Assembly (NCBI GenBank): GCA_020086605.1
Contig: JACBWW010000038.1
Span: forward strand, 5,312,858-5,376,857
Origin: Lanius collurio
Taxonomy: Eukaryota; Chordata; Aves; Passeriformes; Laniidae
Reading direction: 5' to 3'
DNA length: 64,000 nt
In this document: positions 13,478 through 24,290 of the stretch, in pieces
How the letters are laid out: every line of letters starts with the position of its first letter
How positions within the stretch are numbered: the stretch's first letter is position 1
The notes under the pieces: generated by a model
The model's database searches: none
The model's input: the letters and a program-made list of their open reading frames with translations, nothing else
Told to the model about the DNA's origin: nothing
Program-made: the position numbers and the translations under genes

Positions 13478-13694
13478 CCAGGTTAGTTCTCTAAAAGCAT
13501 GGAAATATTAGTAACTTGTTAGCCTGGGAAGAGTGGGATACTAGTATCAAAGTAGGGATTTTTTTTTTTTTCCCCCCTGCTTAACAGCTCTCCAGGTTAG
13601 TTCTCTAAAAGCATGGAAATATTAGTAACTTGTTAGCCTGGGAAGAGTGGGATAATAGTATCAAAGTAGGGATTTTTTTTTTTCCTGCTTAACA
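13478..13694 (+). repeat. Tandem duplication, 114-bp unit, two copies
   Basis: Two head-to-tail copies start at 13,478 and 13,592, each opening 'ccaggttagttctctaaaag' and ending in a poly-T tract followed by 'cctgcttaaca'. They differ by very few substitutions and by the length of the T/C tract. A run of about 12-14 G follows near 13,738. Confidence 0.9.
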
Positions 13695-15117
13695 TATAAT
13701 GTGAAGCAAACTATCTGGCAAATCTTACTTGGGGAAATGGGGGGGGGGGGGCTTTTAAAAAGCTGTGCACAAAAGCTGGATTGTGGAGAGTTTACCTTTG
13801 CTTTCTGCTTTCTGCTGCTAACACGATTGTATAAATGTGTTGAAGGAATCTGACTGGTACTTTACTCTCTGTTTAAACTGGGCTGTCCTGCCAGAAGCTC
13901 AGATATCGATGGCTTTTGGTGGCTGGTCTCCCTGTGTGCTTGCTCTCCCTTCAGTGGGTTGTACTGTTGGTGGCAAGAGCAGCTGTGCTTCAATCTCCTC
14001 TTTACTGTTTGCAGCGAGGAGAAAATAGGAGAATAATACTCATGTACAGACCACCGTGCATTTGTAAAAGTGTAGAGGGATTCACCGCATGTCGGTGGTA
14101 CTGCTGTGGGCAGGCAGAGGGAAGCAGAGACGTTGCACTTCCCTCTGGACACTCACCTGATACCACCACCTCCAGCTGCATTCCCACCAGGCTTGCAGGC
14201 TGGCGTGTGATGCCAGCTGAAGCCAGGAGTGGGATTTCTGGAGAAGCACGTGTTACTCCAACGGATGGAGAAAAAAGGTGCTCCCCTCCCCCAGCACCAC
14301 TCCTTCGTCCCAGTTTCTATTCTGGCTTCTGAACACAGCAACAGGAGGAGGAGGAGCCTGACCACCCAGCAGGGTGGGTCTGTCTTTGTCAAATTGCGGT
14401 TGCTCATAAATAAAATAAACCAATCCAACGTACAGAGAAAAAGTCTCAGCAAATATGAGCAGGCAGTTAATGTTACCTCAGAGAACCTCACCCAAGCCCA
14501 ACATTTCTTTGAAATGTTACCTAAGAATGTACTGTGCTTTTTTTCTCGGTTAGGGAAATAGAAGCAGAGAGGAATTGTTCTTGTTGCTATTCATATTGCA
14601 ATCAGCATCATTATTATTATTTCACACCTTAAAAACCTTACTAGTTTTCAAGGTATACCTGTGAAAGTGAAATAGAAATACAGATTTTTAACTTTTAGTA
14701 GAAATATATGCTAAGCGCCCTAAACATTGAAAAGCTGCAGCAGAGACCTGAAACACAGTCCTTACTGCAGCAGTGTTACCTTTTCACAAAATTCTTTACT
14801 TTAGACAAAACATAGATAAAATTATACTGTTCACATTTTTTAGGTAGAGTGTTCACATAAACAATAAGAGCTGATAGAAACTATGTATGCAAATATGTGT
14901 AATACCTATGTAACACTTGTGTAAGGCTTACAACTGTTAGAATTTGACAATCGCTTGCTTAACCACAGGAAGGCAAGGAGAGGGTGTCAGACTTCGGACA
15001 TTGATTTTTCTGCCTTTCTGGCTCCCTATGACAAGAAACCAGAGATACAGGTTTTCGGTAGTACCTCTCTTGTGTGGAGGCTGGCTCTATGAGGAAATGA
15101 GTCCACACGTGCTTCCC
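13695..15117. other. Intergenic, no gene seen
   Basis: ORFs up to 138 codons exist on both strands at 13.9-14.5 kb, but they overlap each other, match no family I know and have no splice or poly(A) context. I see no supported gene. Confidence 0.4.
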
Positions 15118-15118
15118 T

Positions 15119-15145
15119 GTGGACGCGAACATTGTCGCGTTCCAC
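15119..15145. repeat. Short inverted repeat (hairpin) at the edge of the LTR-like element
   Basis: Arms GTGGACGCGA and TCGCGTTCCAC are complementary apart from one extra A, separated by a 6-base loop. It ends exactly one base before the proposed LTR boundary at 15,146. Function unknown; it may be a coincidence of GC-rich sequence. Confidence 0.5.
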
Positions 15146-16024
15146 TGTGGGGAGCTGCGAGGAGTTCTTTAAAAAATGGATGGTGGGGAACAGAATGAGG
15201 CCAAACAAGGCAAACACTGTATCTCAGAACCGTTTATTGACAACAAAAGAAGGAGGAAAAGGTGTTGCCCGAGCGAAAGACGGCTAGAGGAGACAGAGAA
15301 GAAGAGAGGAAAATGGAAAAGACCAGGGAAGAGGAGAGAGAGGGGACAAAGAGAAAAGAGGGCGTTACCAGCGGCGAGGCAGGGCAGCGCAGTGGGTGCC
15401 CAGGCCGGGGGGATGCGCACGCTGCCTGCCTGGGGCCCGGCCCCGTCCGACCGAGCCTGCGCGGCTCCCGCAGCGGGGCGGCCTCACAGGCGCGGCTCCG
15501 GCGGCGACGGCAGCGGACACGTGGTGAGTGGGCCCTCGGACGGCAGCGCCAGCACCGTGGGCAGGGTCGCAGCAACTGGCTGGGTCGGGGCGGCAGGGAA
15601 GGATGCAGGCAGCCCAGGCAGGAGCGCAGGGCGAAGCGGTGAGGCGGCGCTCAGGGAGGCAGGGCAGGTGCGAGGCCGAGCCCGCGAGGGCAGGAGAGCC
15701 AGAAGGCAGGCAGGCTGGGGCCGGGGCAGCACCCCCCCGAGCGAGCAGCAGCGAGCCCTGACGCAGCTGGGGTTTATACCCCCCTGGCCCTTCCCAAAGG
15801 CTTCCTGAGGACAGGGAACCCAGCCTTCCCCTGCTGGGTTCCGGTGGAGACCTCTCCACGGCCTGAGTGGAGCAGCCCCGCCACAGTGTGTCCCACTGCC
15901 TGCCTCGTGTGGGGTGTTGCCAAGCCGAGTCTCTCCAGAGAGGAGGCTTCCCCCGCTCCTGGCTGCCTCCTGCAAGCGGCAGGTGTGCACTCCCTCCTCC
16001 CACATGCCTCTGGCAGCCCCGACA
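15146..16024 (-). mobile_element. Probable solo LTR, GC-rich
   Basis: The element starts TGTGGGGAGCTG and ends CAGCCCCGACA, which are imperfect inverted termini of the TG...CA kind. The flanks TCCAC (15,141-15,145) and TCCAG (16,025-16,029) match at four of five bases, a possible target-site duplication. On the minus strand a TATAAA (plus 15,773-15,778) precedes an AATAAA (plus 15,233-15,238), which lies about 90 bp before the 3' end. The interior (15,360-15,760) is rich in CpG. Long ORFs here on both strands are a product of the GC content. An alternative is a CpG-rich promoter belonging to an unknown minus-strand transcript. Confidence 0.5.
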
Positions 16025-16472
16025 TCCAGAGTTGAGGCACACTTAAATGACTGAATTCAGACTAAATTGGCTCCTCACACACATGCTCTGTGCCCATGCC
16101 AAAGCCATTGTATGTAAAATATGCCAAGTCCAACAACCGGAACGCCCAAGTTGCTCCCTTTAGCCTGGGTTCGCTGCCCAACCCAGCTCAGCGCAAAGGA
16201 AATGAGCTGCATCTAAGCACTAGCAGAGCCTTTATGGGGTGGAGTGGAGAACACCAGTGGCTTGATACTATTTTGAAGGATGGATAAAATGACAGAAAAT
16301 GCGAAAACCTTGAAAATATACAGGCAAGATATGATGATGCTTTATCACCTCCAGTGGCTGCAAGGGAGCAAGGCAAAAGGCTGCCTTCTAAGGGTAGTAG
16401 CTACCAGTTTGGTTGGAGGTACAGACCGACCACAGGTTTTTCACTGACTGTCCTGTTTCCTGTCTCTTTCAG

Positions 16473-18880
16473 AAGAGGGCCTGGAAATGGCTGCCCCAAC
16501 CGTTGTGACAATCCAGCCGCAGTTTGGCGGGGCCATGTCCCCTGTCTCGAGGTGCATGTGGCAGACAGGCCTGATGGACTGCTGCACTGACTGTGGTGTC
16601 TGTGAGTGCCTGGGACACACTTTCCTCGCCCCTGCTGCTTGGCTTGGTGGTGCCACTGTGCAGCCATGCTGCCTCGCTCTCCCAGCTGCTCCGCTGATGC
16701 CAGTGGTTCTGGGTGGGCAGGCAGAGCCTCAGCCAGTGCTGTGTTTCTCCCCCCTCCAGGCTGCTGCGGGATGTTCTGCTTCCCCTGCCTGGCATGTCAA
16801 GTGGCTGGGGACATGAATGAGTGCTGCCTGTGCGGGATCAGCGTGGCCATGAGGACCCTGTACCGCACCAGATACAACATCCCGGTCAGTGCTGAGTGAG
16901 CCTGCCCCCTCATCCTGCTGTGAGCCCGAAAGACAAGGTGCCCCCAAGGCCCCTCTCTCAGCTCTTTAGGGATGGGCTCAGGGCAGCAGTGATTTCCACT
17001 CCCCCTTTTTTCCCCCATTTGTATCCACCTCAGCTGCTGCATCCCCCTCTGAGCTTTGAAATGATGCCCAAAAGATAGAATGGAAATAAATCCCCATGGA
17101 TCCATGTCTGTAGAGCAGGTGTTTATTGCAGCACTGGTGGTGAGGGGAAGCTTTCCTTTTAACTCACCCCTCCTTGTCAAGTGCTGTGGTATATTTATAC
17201 AGTAAATTTTGCTTTAATGTTGCTATGTCATTACAGCATCATCACATATGTGCCAGAACTAATTTACATAGCAGGATCTCATGGTTATTAGATATTTGTT
17301 TGCACTGCGCATGCACTTCCCCAGTTCAGGGGTCTTGAGGGTCTTTGATGAAGACTTCTAAAGTCTTCTTTGCACTTGAACTTTTCAACTTTGTCTTCGG
17401 GGTTTGTGTAGTTACGATGCTCTTTGGTTCATCTCGTCTTAACCGGCCTAAATTCTTTGTTGTGTTGCTAATTGGCTTTGGCTTTCCAATTTCTTATTAG
17501 TACTACACTTATCTATCTCTAAAACTGTACACCCGGTAAGTTTTGTTTGGGGGTTTTTTCCCCTCTTTTTCTTTATTCTGCATATAAGGAACTAACTAAC
17601 TATATACTAGACATTACATTGTATAAAAAGTTATTAATATTAGATGATATGAGCATCAAAAGTTATGATTCAGATTATATAAACATCAGGTTGTAGGTAT
17701 AGAAGTTGTGATTCAGGCTACATAAGTAAAAGCTGTGATTCGGGCTATATAAGTATGGAAGGCTATGTTTCAGGTTATATTGATATTCTTCAGGTTATAG
17801 TGATAAAAAGTCATTATTTAGGTGATGTTGATATTAAGGTTACATAGATATCTTAAAACCTAAGCTATATAAGCACTTTGTTACTTTGACCTAAGTTATA
17901 TAGACATCAAAAAGATGGGAAAGACTTGAGATAACTGTGTGCTGACTAAAGAATAGGTGAAGTTGGTTACACAGATAAAGATCCATAATCAGGTTTGGGA
18001 GAAAGGTGTATAGTACATGTGTGGGTGTGCTTCTTCCTGCAGGGGAGGCAGTTGGTGCCGTCCCAGGTGCACACCATGGGGGCCCAAGTTCACTTTGCCC
18101 AAATTGTCTGTTCCTGTATTAATTTCTCTTCCCAGTCTGAACCTCAGAAGTCAAATGGTAAGTAGCTGTCTGCAGCGTGCATAAAGGCTCCCTCCTTCCT
18201 TTCCTTGGTGCTTGGGGTTTGCCAGCCCAGGACTTCAGTGTTTGCACCTCAGGATGCTGCAGCCAGCCAAGAAAAAAGAGTACTTGACCTGGAATGTGAT
18301 TATCATTGTCTTTGCCAGAACATGGCTTCTAGGAAGCCTCTGTCCCTAACTAGTGTCTCCCTAACAGGGGTCCATTTGCTCTGACTTCTGTGTCACCCTG
18401 TGTTGCCCTGTGTGCTCCGTTTGCCAAATCAAGAGAGACATCAACCGCAGGAGGGAGCTTGGCATATTCTGGTAAGCTGGGGGTGCTGGTGCTGGTCCAT
18501 AAGGCTGCTGTCACACATAGCCAAGTGGCTTCCCAGAGCCTCTCCTGCCAGCACGGGACAAAGTTTGCTGCAGTAGGGAAATGGCAGTGGACAGGTGATA
18601 AGAGTGACCCATCCTGAAAGAGAATGTTACTGGGAACCTTGTGCAGGGTGGAGGGGGAAGGACTGGAGGGACACAGAGTGTGGTGAGGCACAGCCCTGCT
18701 CCCTGATGCTCCTCTCCCATTCTGTTTCAGATGCTGCCATCCTTGCTGCATCCTTGGAGCTGCTGCAGGCACAGGTCACTGCTGCCCTGACTGATGGGAA
18801 ATGCACCATGTGGGGCTTGCCTCAATGGCATTTTATTTCCCCTAATTAATTGCAGCAATAAAGTTTTGAGTTTGTCTTCC
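16473..18880 (+). CDS. PLAC8: PLAC8-family Cys-rich protein, copy A (114 aa)
   Basis: A small Cys-rich protein of the PLAC8/onzin family, implicated in mammals in immune and placental cell differentiation; its biochemical activity is not settled. Coding exons are 16,487-16,601, 16,760-16,884 and 18,368-18,471, with consensus AG/GT borders and matching phases. The ATG at 16,487 sits 14 bases into its exon. The joined protein is 114 residues, against 115 in human, and keeps the family core: WQTGLMDCCTDCGVC near the start, then CQVAGDMNECCLCG, VAMRTLYRTRY, and CQIKRDINRRR near the end. The third exon ends with TG and the next exon (from 18,731) starts with A, so the stop TGA is made only after splicing; unspliced RNA would read one Trp and then TAA. 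The 3' UTR exon carries AATAAA at 18,857-18,862. The second intron is about 1.48 kb, against 0.34 kb in copy B. A 5' UTR exon was not found. Confidence 0.9.
16885..18367. other. PLAC8 copy A intron 2 with an inserted repeat-rich segment
   Basis: The matching intron of copy B is only 341 bp, so about 1.1 kb was probably gained here or lost there. The AT-rich part, about 17,100-18,010, carries a minus-strand AATAAA (plus 17,122-17,127) and a degenerate repeat array. An inserted LTR is plausible, but I could not fix TG...CA ends or a target-site duplication. Confidence 0.45.
17636..17910 (+). repeat. Degenerate short tandem array, roughly 30-base units
   Basis: A motif close to 'aaaagttatgattcaggttatataa' recurs about seven to nine times with many changes and uneven spacing between 'gagcatcaaaag' at the start and 'tatatagacatcaaaaag' at the end. 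The array lies in intron 2 of PLAC8 copy A. Confidence 0.7.
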
Positions 18881-19969
18881 TACCGCTGTGTTTGTGACTC
18901 TTGCATCACCTGCATCTCCTGCTCTGTCCATCTCAGCAGCCCCTGGTGCAGTTGTTTCCCTATGCCTGCTGTAGAGAGAAATTTTCACTAGTATTTTGTT
19001 ATTGGATCAGCTTTTAGAAAGGGTATTTAATACATTGAAGGAGTCGATGTTGCTCTTCCAAGTTGCAAAATTTGGGAAAATGACTACTGCTCCAGGGCAG
19101 AGCTGTGTCTTCATGCAGTCAAGTAACTTCTGCAGGCCACCCAGCAATGCCCCTGCTGTGGTGGCCCAGGTGGCTGTCCAGGGCTGTTGGTCAGTGCCAC
19201 CTTTCTGAGTATAAAGGCATGGGGATTTGGGGCTGCCTGGCACCAGCTCACTTCGATGTTGCAGAGACGTGGACCCTGAGCATAAATTCCTACCCACCTG
19301 CAATAAAAAAGCTGTCTGGGTTGTGGGTTATCAGTGACCTCTCCATGGACAAACAGTGCCATCTTCCTGCATGGCCTTACAGATCCCATCTCTGAGCCCT
19401 GCATTCCCATCCAGAAGATGGCAGTTGCACCCACCCTCTCTCCATCATTCTCAAGAGAAATGCTAAAGGACTTTTGATCCCTACAAATATCTCCCAGCTT
19501 TATTCTTTAGGGAGAATATGATTATCTTTTTGTCCCCACTCTTCCTTCACCTTCACCACAAAACTTTGGAAGGGCAGGTAGTGGCTCTGCCCATGCCACA
19601 GGGTGGGTGGGTGTAATGGCACTCCCACCTGCTTAGACCGCAGATGGCCCAGACTGTCTTGTGGATGATTCCTGGCAATACAGAAAAAAACATTTTTATC
19701 CTAAGAGAGGCCACCCCTGTGTCACCCAGTGCAGCTACAGGCAATTCTTGTGGATGCTCAGGTTTGATGAAAGAAAGGTGCTGCACCTCCAGCAGCACAT
19801 GGCTTAGGGCAGCACAGGAACCTGGAAACAGACTGCCCTTCTCTGGAAACCTCTCCTACTGGGACTCTGGGCATGGAGAGCGCCTGGGTGGGTGTCTGGG
19901 GATGACTCTATGATGTGTATCTGCTATTGCTGCTATGCCCAGAAATCAATTTGTGCCTTTCTATGACTT
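18881..19969. other. Intergenic between the PLAC8 copies, no gene seen
   Basis: Short overlapping ORFs only. I see no PLAC8-like exon here, so the two PLAC8 genes are adjacent with no recognisable third copy. Confidence 0.4.
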
Positions 19970-20545
19970 TAAAATGTGTTTGAGAGAGAGAAAAAATTGT
20001 GTGTGTTTTCAAAACAGTTTTGTGTTTCAAGGACACAGGGAGATAAAGAGAGATACACACTCTCAGCATTTTTTTTCTTTCTTCGGCTGCTGCTGCTGTG
20101 GGGAGAGGAAATTGGAGGAAGCCCCCTGCTTGCTTGTTCAGCCAGATTTTTTCCATCTTTTTTCTCCAGAGAGAGACAGAGGGTTGAACTTTGTTCCCCT
20201 GGGATTTCAGATTTTTCCCTTTCTCTGATGGACTGTTTTAATATCAGAACACATTGGGACTATTCTCCACTGAGGCCCTGGCCCCTGGGGGAGGGAGCAT
20301 CCCATCCCAGCTCCGAGGAGGAGGAAGACCTAAGGGAAGACTCTAACATTTTCCCAGGTTTTTCTCCACAGTGAGAGGTTTTATTATTTAGAATTATTAT
20401 CCTTTTCCTGTGTGCTTGTTAAATAAATAGATTTTATCTCTTACACTTTCCTTCAAGGAAATTTTTTTCCTGAACCTGGTGGAGGAGGGGTGGTTTGTAA
20501 TCTGCCTTGTCTCAGAGGATAGATTTCTAAACTTGGCCAAACCAG
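19970..20545 (+). mobile_element. Probable LTR fragment
   Basis: The stretch has the composition of a retroviral R-U5 region: AATAAA at 20,421-20,426 within 'gttaaataaatag', followed by 'ttccttcaaggaaa', a purine-rich block and 'ttggccaaacca' at the end. It resembles songbird LTRs from memory, but no target-site duplication was found and both ends are approximate. Confidence 0.45.
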
Positions 20546-20668
20546 CCCAGTGGGGAAAGGCGAGGGCAGGCAACAGGAAAGCAGTAGGGAAGCTGTCATT
20601 GTGCAAAGCTGCACCTAAGGAGCATTTGCTCTGTTAGTCAGAGGGAGCAGAGGTCATTTGCCAGAGTG

Positions 20669-20676
20669 TATATAAG
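20669..20676 (+). promoter_or_regulatory. TATA box, candidate promoter of PLAC8 copy B
   Basis: TATATAAG lies in 'gagtgtatataaggc'. About 60 bases downstream is 'ggaaaggag' followed by 'gtatgg', a possible donor for a non-coding first exon. The coding exon of copy B starts 2.3 kb downstream at 23,015. The link between the two is inferred, not shown. Confidence 0.4.
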
Positions 20677-20759
20677 GCATAAGAACCAGGAAAAGGACAC
20701 GTATCTGCTGGGACACAGGCGGCTTGGAAAGGAGGTATGGCATGGCTTTGCTTTGGTTG

Positions 20760-23014
20760 TGACTGAAGCAGTGAGGCTGGGGAAGGGCTGGAAACAAAGG
20801 TGAGGTTTTCTACCTGGAAAACTGCATCAGGGTTAACCCTGCATGGTGGGTGCTGCTGATGGCACCTTGACAGATGCGGGGAACAGAGATAGAGGAGAGA
20901 AGCTTTTGCTCTGTATTGCTCATTTGTGCACATATACATTTGCCTGTAGATGCTGCTTTATGAATGGGGTTGTGAAATGTGGCTGCACGTACTTTGGGAT
21001 CCTTTAGTCCCCATCAGTCATTCCAGCATGCCTGGTGATGCCATGAGGCTGTGAATTGTAGAGTTGTGATGCATTTGGTGTGCTGGGCCTGGCCTCTGTT
21101 GGGATGTGAGTGTGTGGCAGAGGCTCTCCAGGCTGCTGCCAGCTCTGCACTGCAGCCTCCACCCATGCAGGGAGGTTCTCGTACCTGGGGAGGAAAAGGG
21201 AAAGCCTGACTGGAAGGATCCTGCCCTTAAAACTTCTCTTGCTGCTGTTGCTCCTGTGCACACTTCTCCCTGTTGTCCCTGTGGTCCTGCCTGCTGCTGG
21301 ACATCTCTGTCCCTGCATGGGAGTCCCATGCTGGGCTTACCACTGCACAGCCTGTCCATGGTCTGTGGACCTCCTCTGCCCCTCCAGGCTCTTACTTCTT
21401 AAATCATTGTGTGCCAAGGCTTCCTGAAGAGGCTCTTGTTTTGGCATGCCAGGAGGTGTTACATTGGCTCCAGAGGTGGTGGGAATTACCTGGGATCTCA
21501 TGGATGAACAAACAGGGCCAGCTGGTCAGGGCAGGGCCAGGAGGCATCTGGAGAGGGATAGTGGGTGCAGTGTCCCCTGCTGCACTCACAGGTGTCTCAG
21601 ACAGGGATATCCCAGCCATGCTTTCACTGCCTGCAGAAAGCTGCAAAAAGTCAGGAGCAAACCATGTGGAGATTTTTACCAGCTTTCTTTCCTCTTACAC
21701 CATAATTCAACAATCTTTTTGCTCTTCCTGGGACCGCTGGGAACCTGGGTTGGCCCTACAGCAACAGGCTGTCCCAGACACAGTCTGTAAATACTGGGGA
21801 GCCACAGGAGCTGCCAGCAGGGCACCCCTTTACCACCTGTTGGTATTAGTCAGTACAAATGCAATGCCACAGCCGGTGCCTCTCCGATGTGGGTAATGAG
21901 CTCAATGGCATCGTCTGAGTGCTGGGCACAGTAATTGTTCCACCGCATTTCTTGTGTTGTTTAATACTTTGTGTAAATGTGCAATTCTGATGTGAAAACA
22001 GTCCTCTTACAGCACTTAACAAAGTGGTGCAGAGCTTGGGCACAGGGCAGGGAGTGTGTCTGCAATGAGGACTTCTGTGGGATAAGCCTCTTTTTTTTTT
22101 TTTTGGTTTTGTTTTGTTTTAATTAAAGCTCTAAAACAAAAGTGAGCGTGGCAGAGGCTAGTGCTGTGCCTTGTAGGGGTGGCAGGGAGGGAAGGGACCC
22201 CTGATGGAGGTGCAGGCGGAGTTGTTACATTGGTCAGGTGATTTTGGGGGTGCTGTTGTGGAGCAGAAGCTCTCCTGCCCTCAGAGGATGCTGCCCCTTG
22301 CTGAAGAAGGATGAGAGGGAGAGGAACTCCATAAGCCATGGTAACCCCAGGAGACTGAGGAAGAGGAGGATGAGGTGTTGGCACAGACAGCCAAGGGGAG
22401 GAGGGATAGGAACTGGTGATAGGGCTTAGGGTGATGGAAAGAGACAAGGAAAACCCACTGCCTTGAAGCACACTAAAAATGCAAGTGAAGAAGGAAGGGA
22501 GAGGGGGAAGCAAAAAGGCTGAGATCCTCACAGAACAAAGCAAAGATTAAGGTGACTCCTGAGAGTCACCTGAGGAACTGAGCAGTAGTAGCTTTGGGAG
22601 ACTGTGATTATAAACAAAAAAAAATAAAACCAAAAAATCAGCCCAAGACACAGGCAATTTTATGCAGACAATCATGAAAGTTGACCTGGAGATGAGAAGA
22701 CAGGTTTGAGGTGTTGAAGCACTGCAGCTCTGAAGCAGAAGGACTTCTGTTTTCACAGAGGCATTTTACTTGCATAGGCAAGGGATGATATGCTGCTGCC
22801 TTTGGTGGGAGACTGGTTTTGGGGAGGGCTTTCCTTCAAGGGGTAGTGGCAGCTTCTGGCAGAGCTGTGCCTGCCTACCCCGTTGTGGTGAGGGTGGCAG
22901 TACCCTGGCAGTGAGGACTCCCCAGGGAGCTCTCTCTTTGAATGCAGCAGCCCGAGCAAGACGCCCACTTCAGAAACACCTGCAGCATCTTCCTTTGATG
23001 GCTTTTCCTTCCAG
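20760..23014. other. Probable 5' intron or intergenic sequence before PLAC8 copy B
   Basis: A 207-codon open stretch at 21,273-21,896 (+) and a 175-codon one at 22,016-22,543 (-) have low-complexity composition and no family resemblance. I do not call genes here. Confidence 0.4.
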
Positions 23015-24290
23015 ACCCCAAGCTGCCTGGAGGGACCTGACCCTGTGCTGGCAATGGCCTCTCAAACTGTGATCACAGTCCAACCCCAGTTTTTGGCTGC
23101 CCAACAGCCGGGGGAGTGGCAGACAGGGCTGCTGGACTGCTGCTCCGACTGCAGCGTGTGTGAGTACACATGTACCCCTCATTCCTGCTGTTGCTCATGA
23201 TGTGTTCCTGGTGTTTGGTGTTTTACCCTGCTGCTTCTGCAGCATTACCCCTGCTACAAACTCCACTCCTGTGGGTACTGGTGGCAGAGCAGCTCTTGCC
23301 TAATGTCAAGAACCACAGCTCCTGGCTGGCTTTCCTCCCTTTCCTCTATCTTTGCACCCCTCAGCCAAGCACACATCTCACTGTCCCACAGGTCTTTGTG
23401 GGACATTCTGCACCCTCTGCCTGAACTGCCAAGTGGCCGGGGACATGGACGAGTGCTGCCTGTGTGGCTCCAGCGTGGCTATGAGGACTCTGTACCGCAC
23501 CAAATACAATATCCCGGTCAGTTACCAGCTCAGGGCCCATCTCAACAACAGCAACAGCCATGGGATGGGTGCTGGGGTGGGGGCTCAGGAAAGGAGAAAG
23601 GGGTGCCCAAGGGGAAGGGCAGAGGCGAGGAGTTGCATGGGCATTCCAGCAGGCCGGGAGTCAGGGACACGTCGGCCTCACCACTGTGAGCTGTAGGTAA
23701 TCCCACCACACGCAACTTAATCCCCATCCTTGCTGAATATAAGCAACAGTGTGCTGCAGGGCCTGGGTGAGCTGCCCAGGGGTGCAAACAGAAAGGCTGA
23801 AAGGCTTAAATGTTGGTGTGGGAAGGGGTTGTTCATGCAATGTCCCTTGCTCCATAGGGCTCCATCCTGGGAGACTTTTGTGCTGTCTGCTGGTGCACCC
23901 CGTGTTCACTCTGCCAGCTGAAGAGGGACATCAACCGGAGGAGGGCGCTGGGCATATTCTGGTAAACTGGGGGTGCTGGCACTGCTTTATCTCCCTGCTG
24001 CACAGCACCCAGTGCCTTCCCGTGGTCTCCCTTTCCACTGACACCTTACTCCAGACATAAGGCTGCTGCGGTGACGAGCAGAAATGGCTGAGGAAAGGGT
24101 GACCCTCCTCTACTGTCCCGTTGCAGATGCTGCCATCTTCAGTGCACCCTGTGGAACCACTGCAGGCAGGAGCTGCTGCTGCCCTGGATGTTGGGAAACA
24201 CACCATGAGGAGTTTGCCTTTGCTGTGCCCGATCCCCTTATCCCTGGGTAATGCCAGCAATAAAAACACTGCCTGTCTTTCTGCCCGTGT
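23015..24290 (+). CDS. PLAC8-family Cys-rich protein, copy B (111 aa)
   Basis: The second tandem PLAC8-family gene, in the same direction as copy A. Coding exons are 23,054-23,159, 23,392-23,516 and 23,858-23,961; the same phases as copy A. The ATG at 23,054 follows an acceptor at 23,013-23,014. The 111-residue protein has WQTGLLDCCSDCSVC, CQVAGDMDECCLCG, VAMRTLYRTKY and CQLKRDINRRR in the same order as copy A, but differs at many positions in the N-terminal 20 residues and in the third exon (for example CWCTPC against CCPVC in A). This is old divergence, not a recent copy. As in A, TG at the exon end joins A at 24,127 to make the stop TGA. AATAAA is at 24,259-24,264 in the 3' UTR exon. Which copy is the orthologue of mammalian PLAC8 cannot be told from this window. 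Confidence 0.9.

Noticed and set aside
15365..16042. 225-codon minus-strand ORF, with 210-codon and 173-codon ORFs overlapping it
   Set aside because: Long open frames on both strands in several phases come from high GC content (few stop codons). Composition is Pro/Ala/Arg/Gly-rich with no family resemblance, and the region is better explained as an LTR-like element.
21273..21896. 207-codon plus-strand ORF
   Set aside because: No domain, no consistent splice sites or poly(A) signal; overlaps other open frames. Probably chance.
22016..22543. 175-codon minus-strand ORF, Ser/Pro/Leu-rich
   Set aside because: Low-complexity composition from purine-rich plus strand; no gene context.
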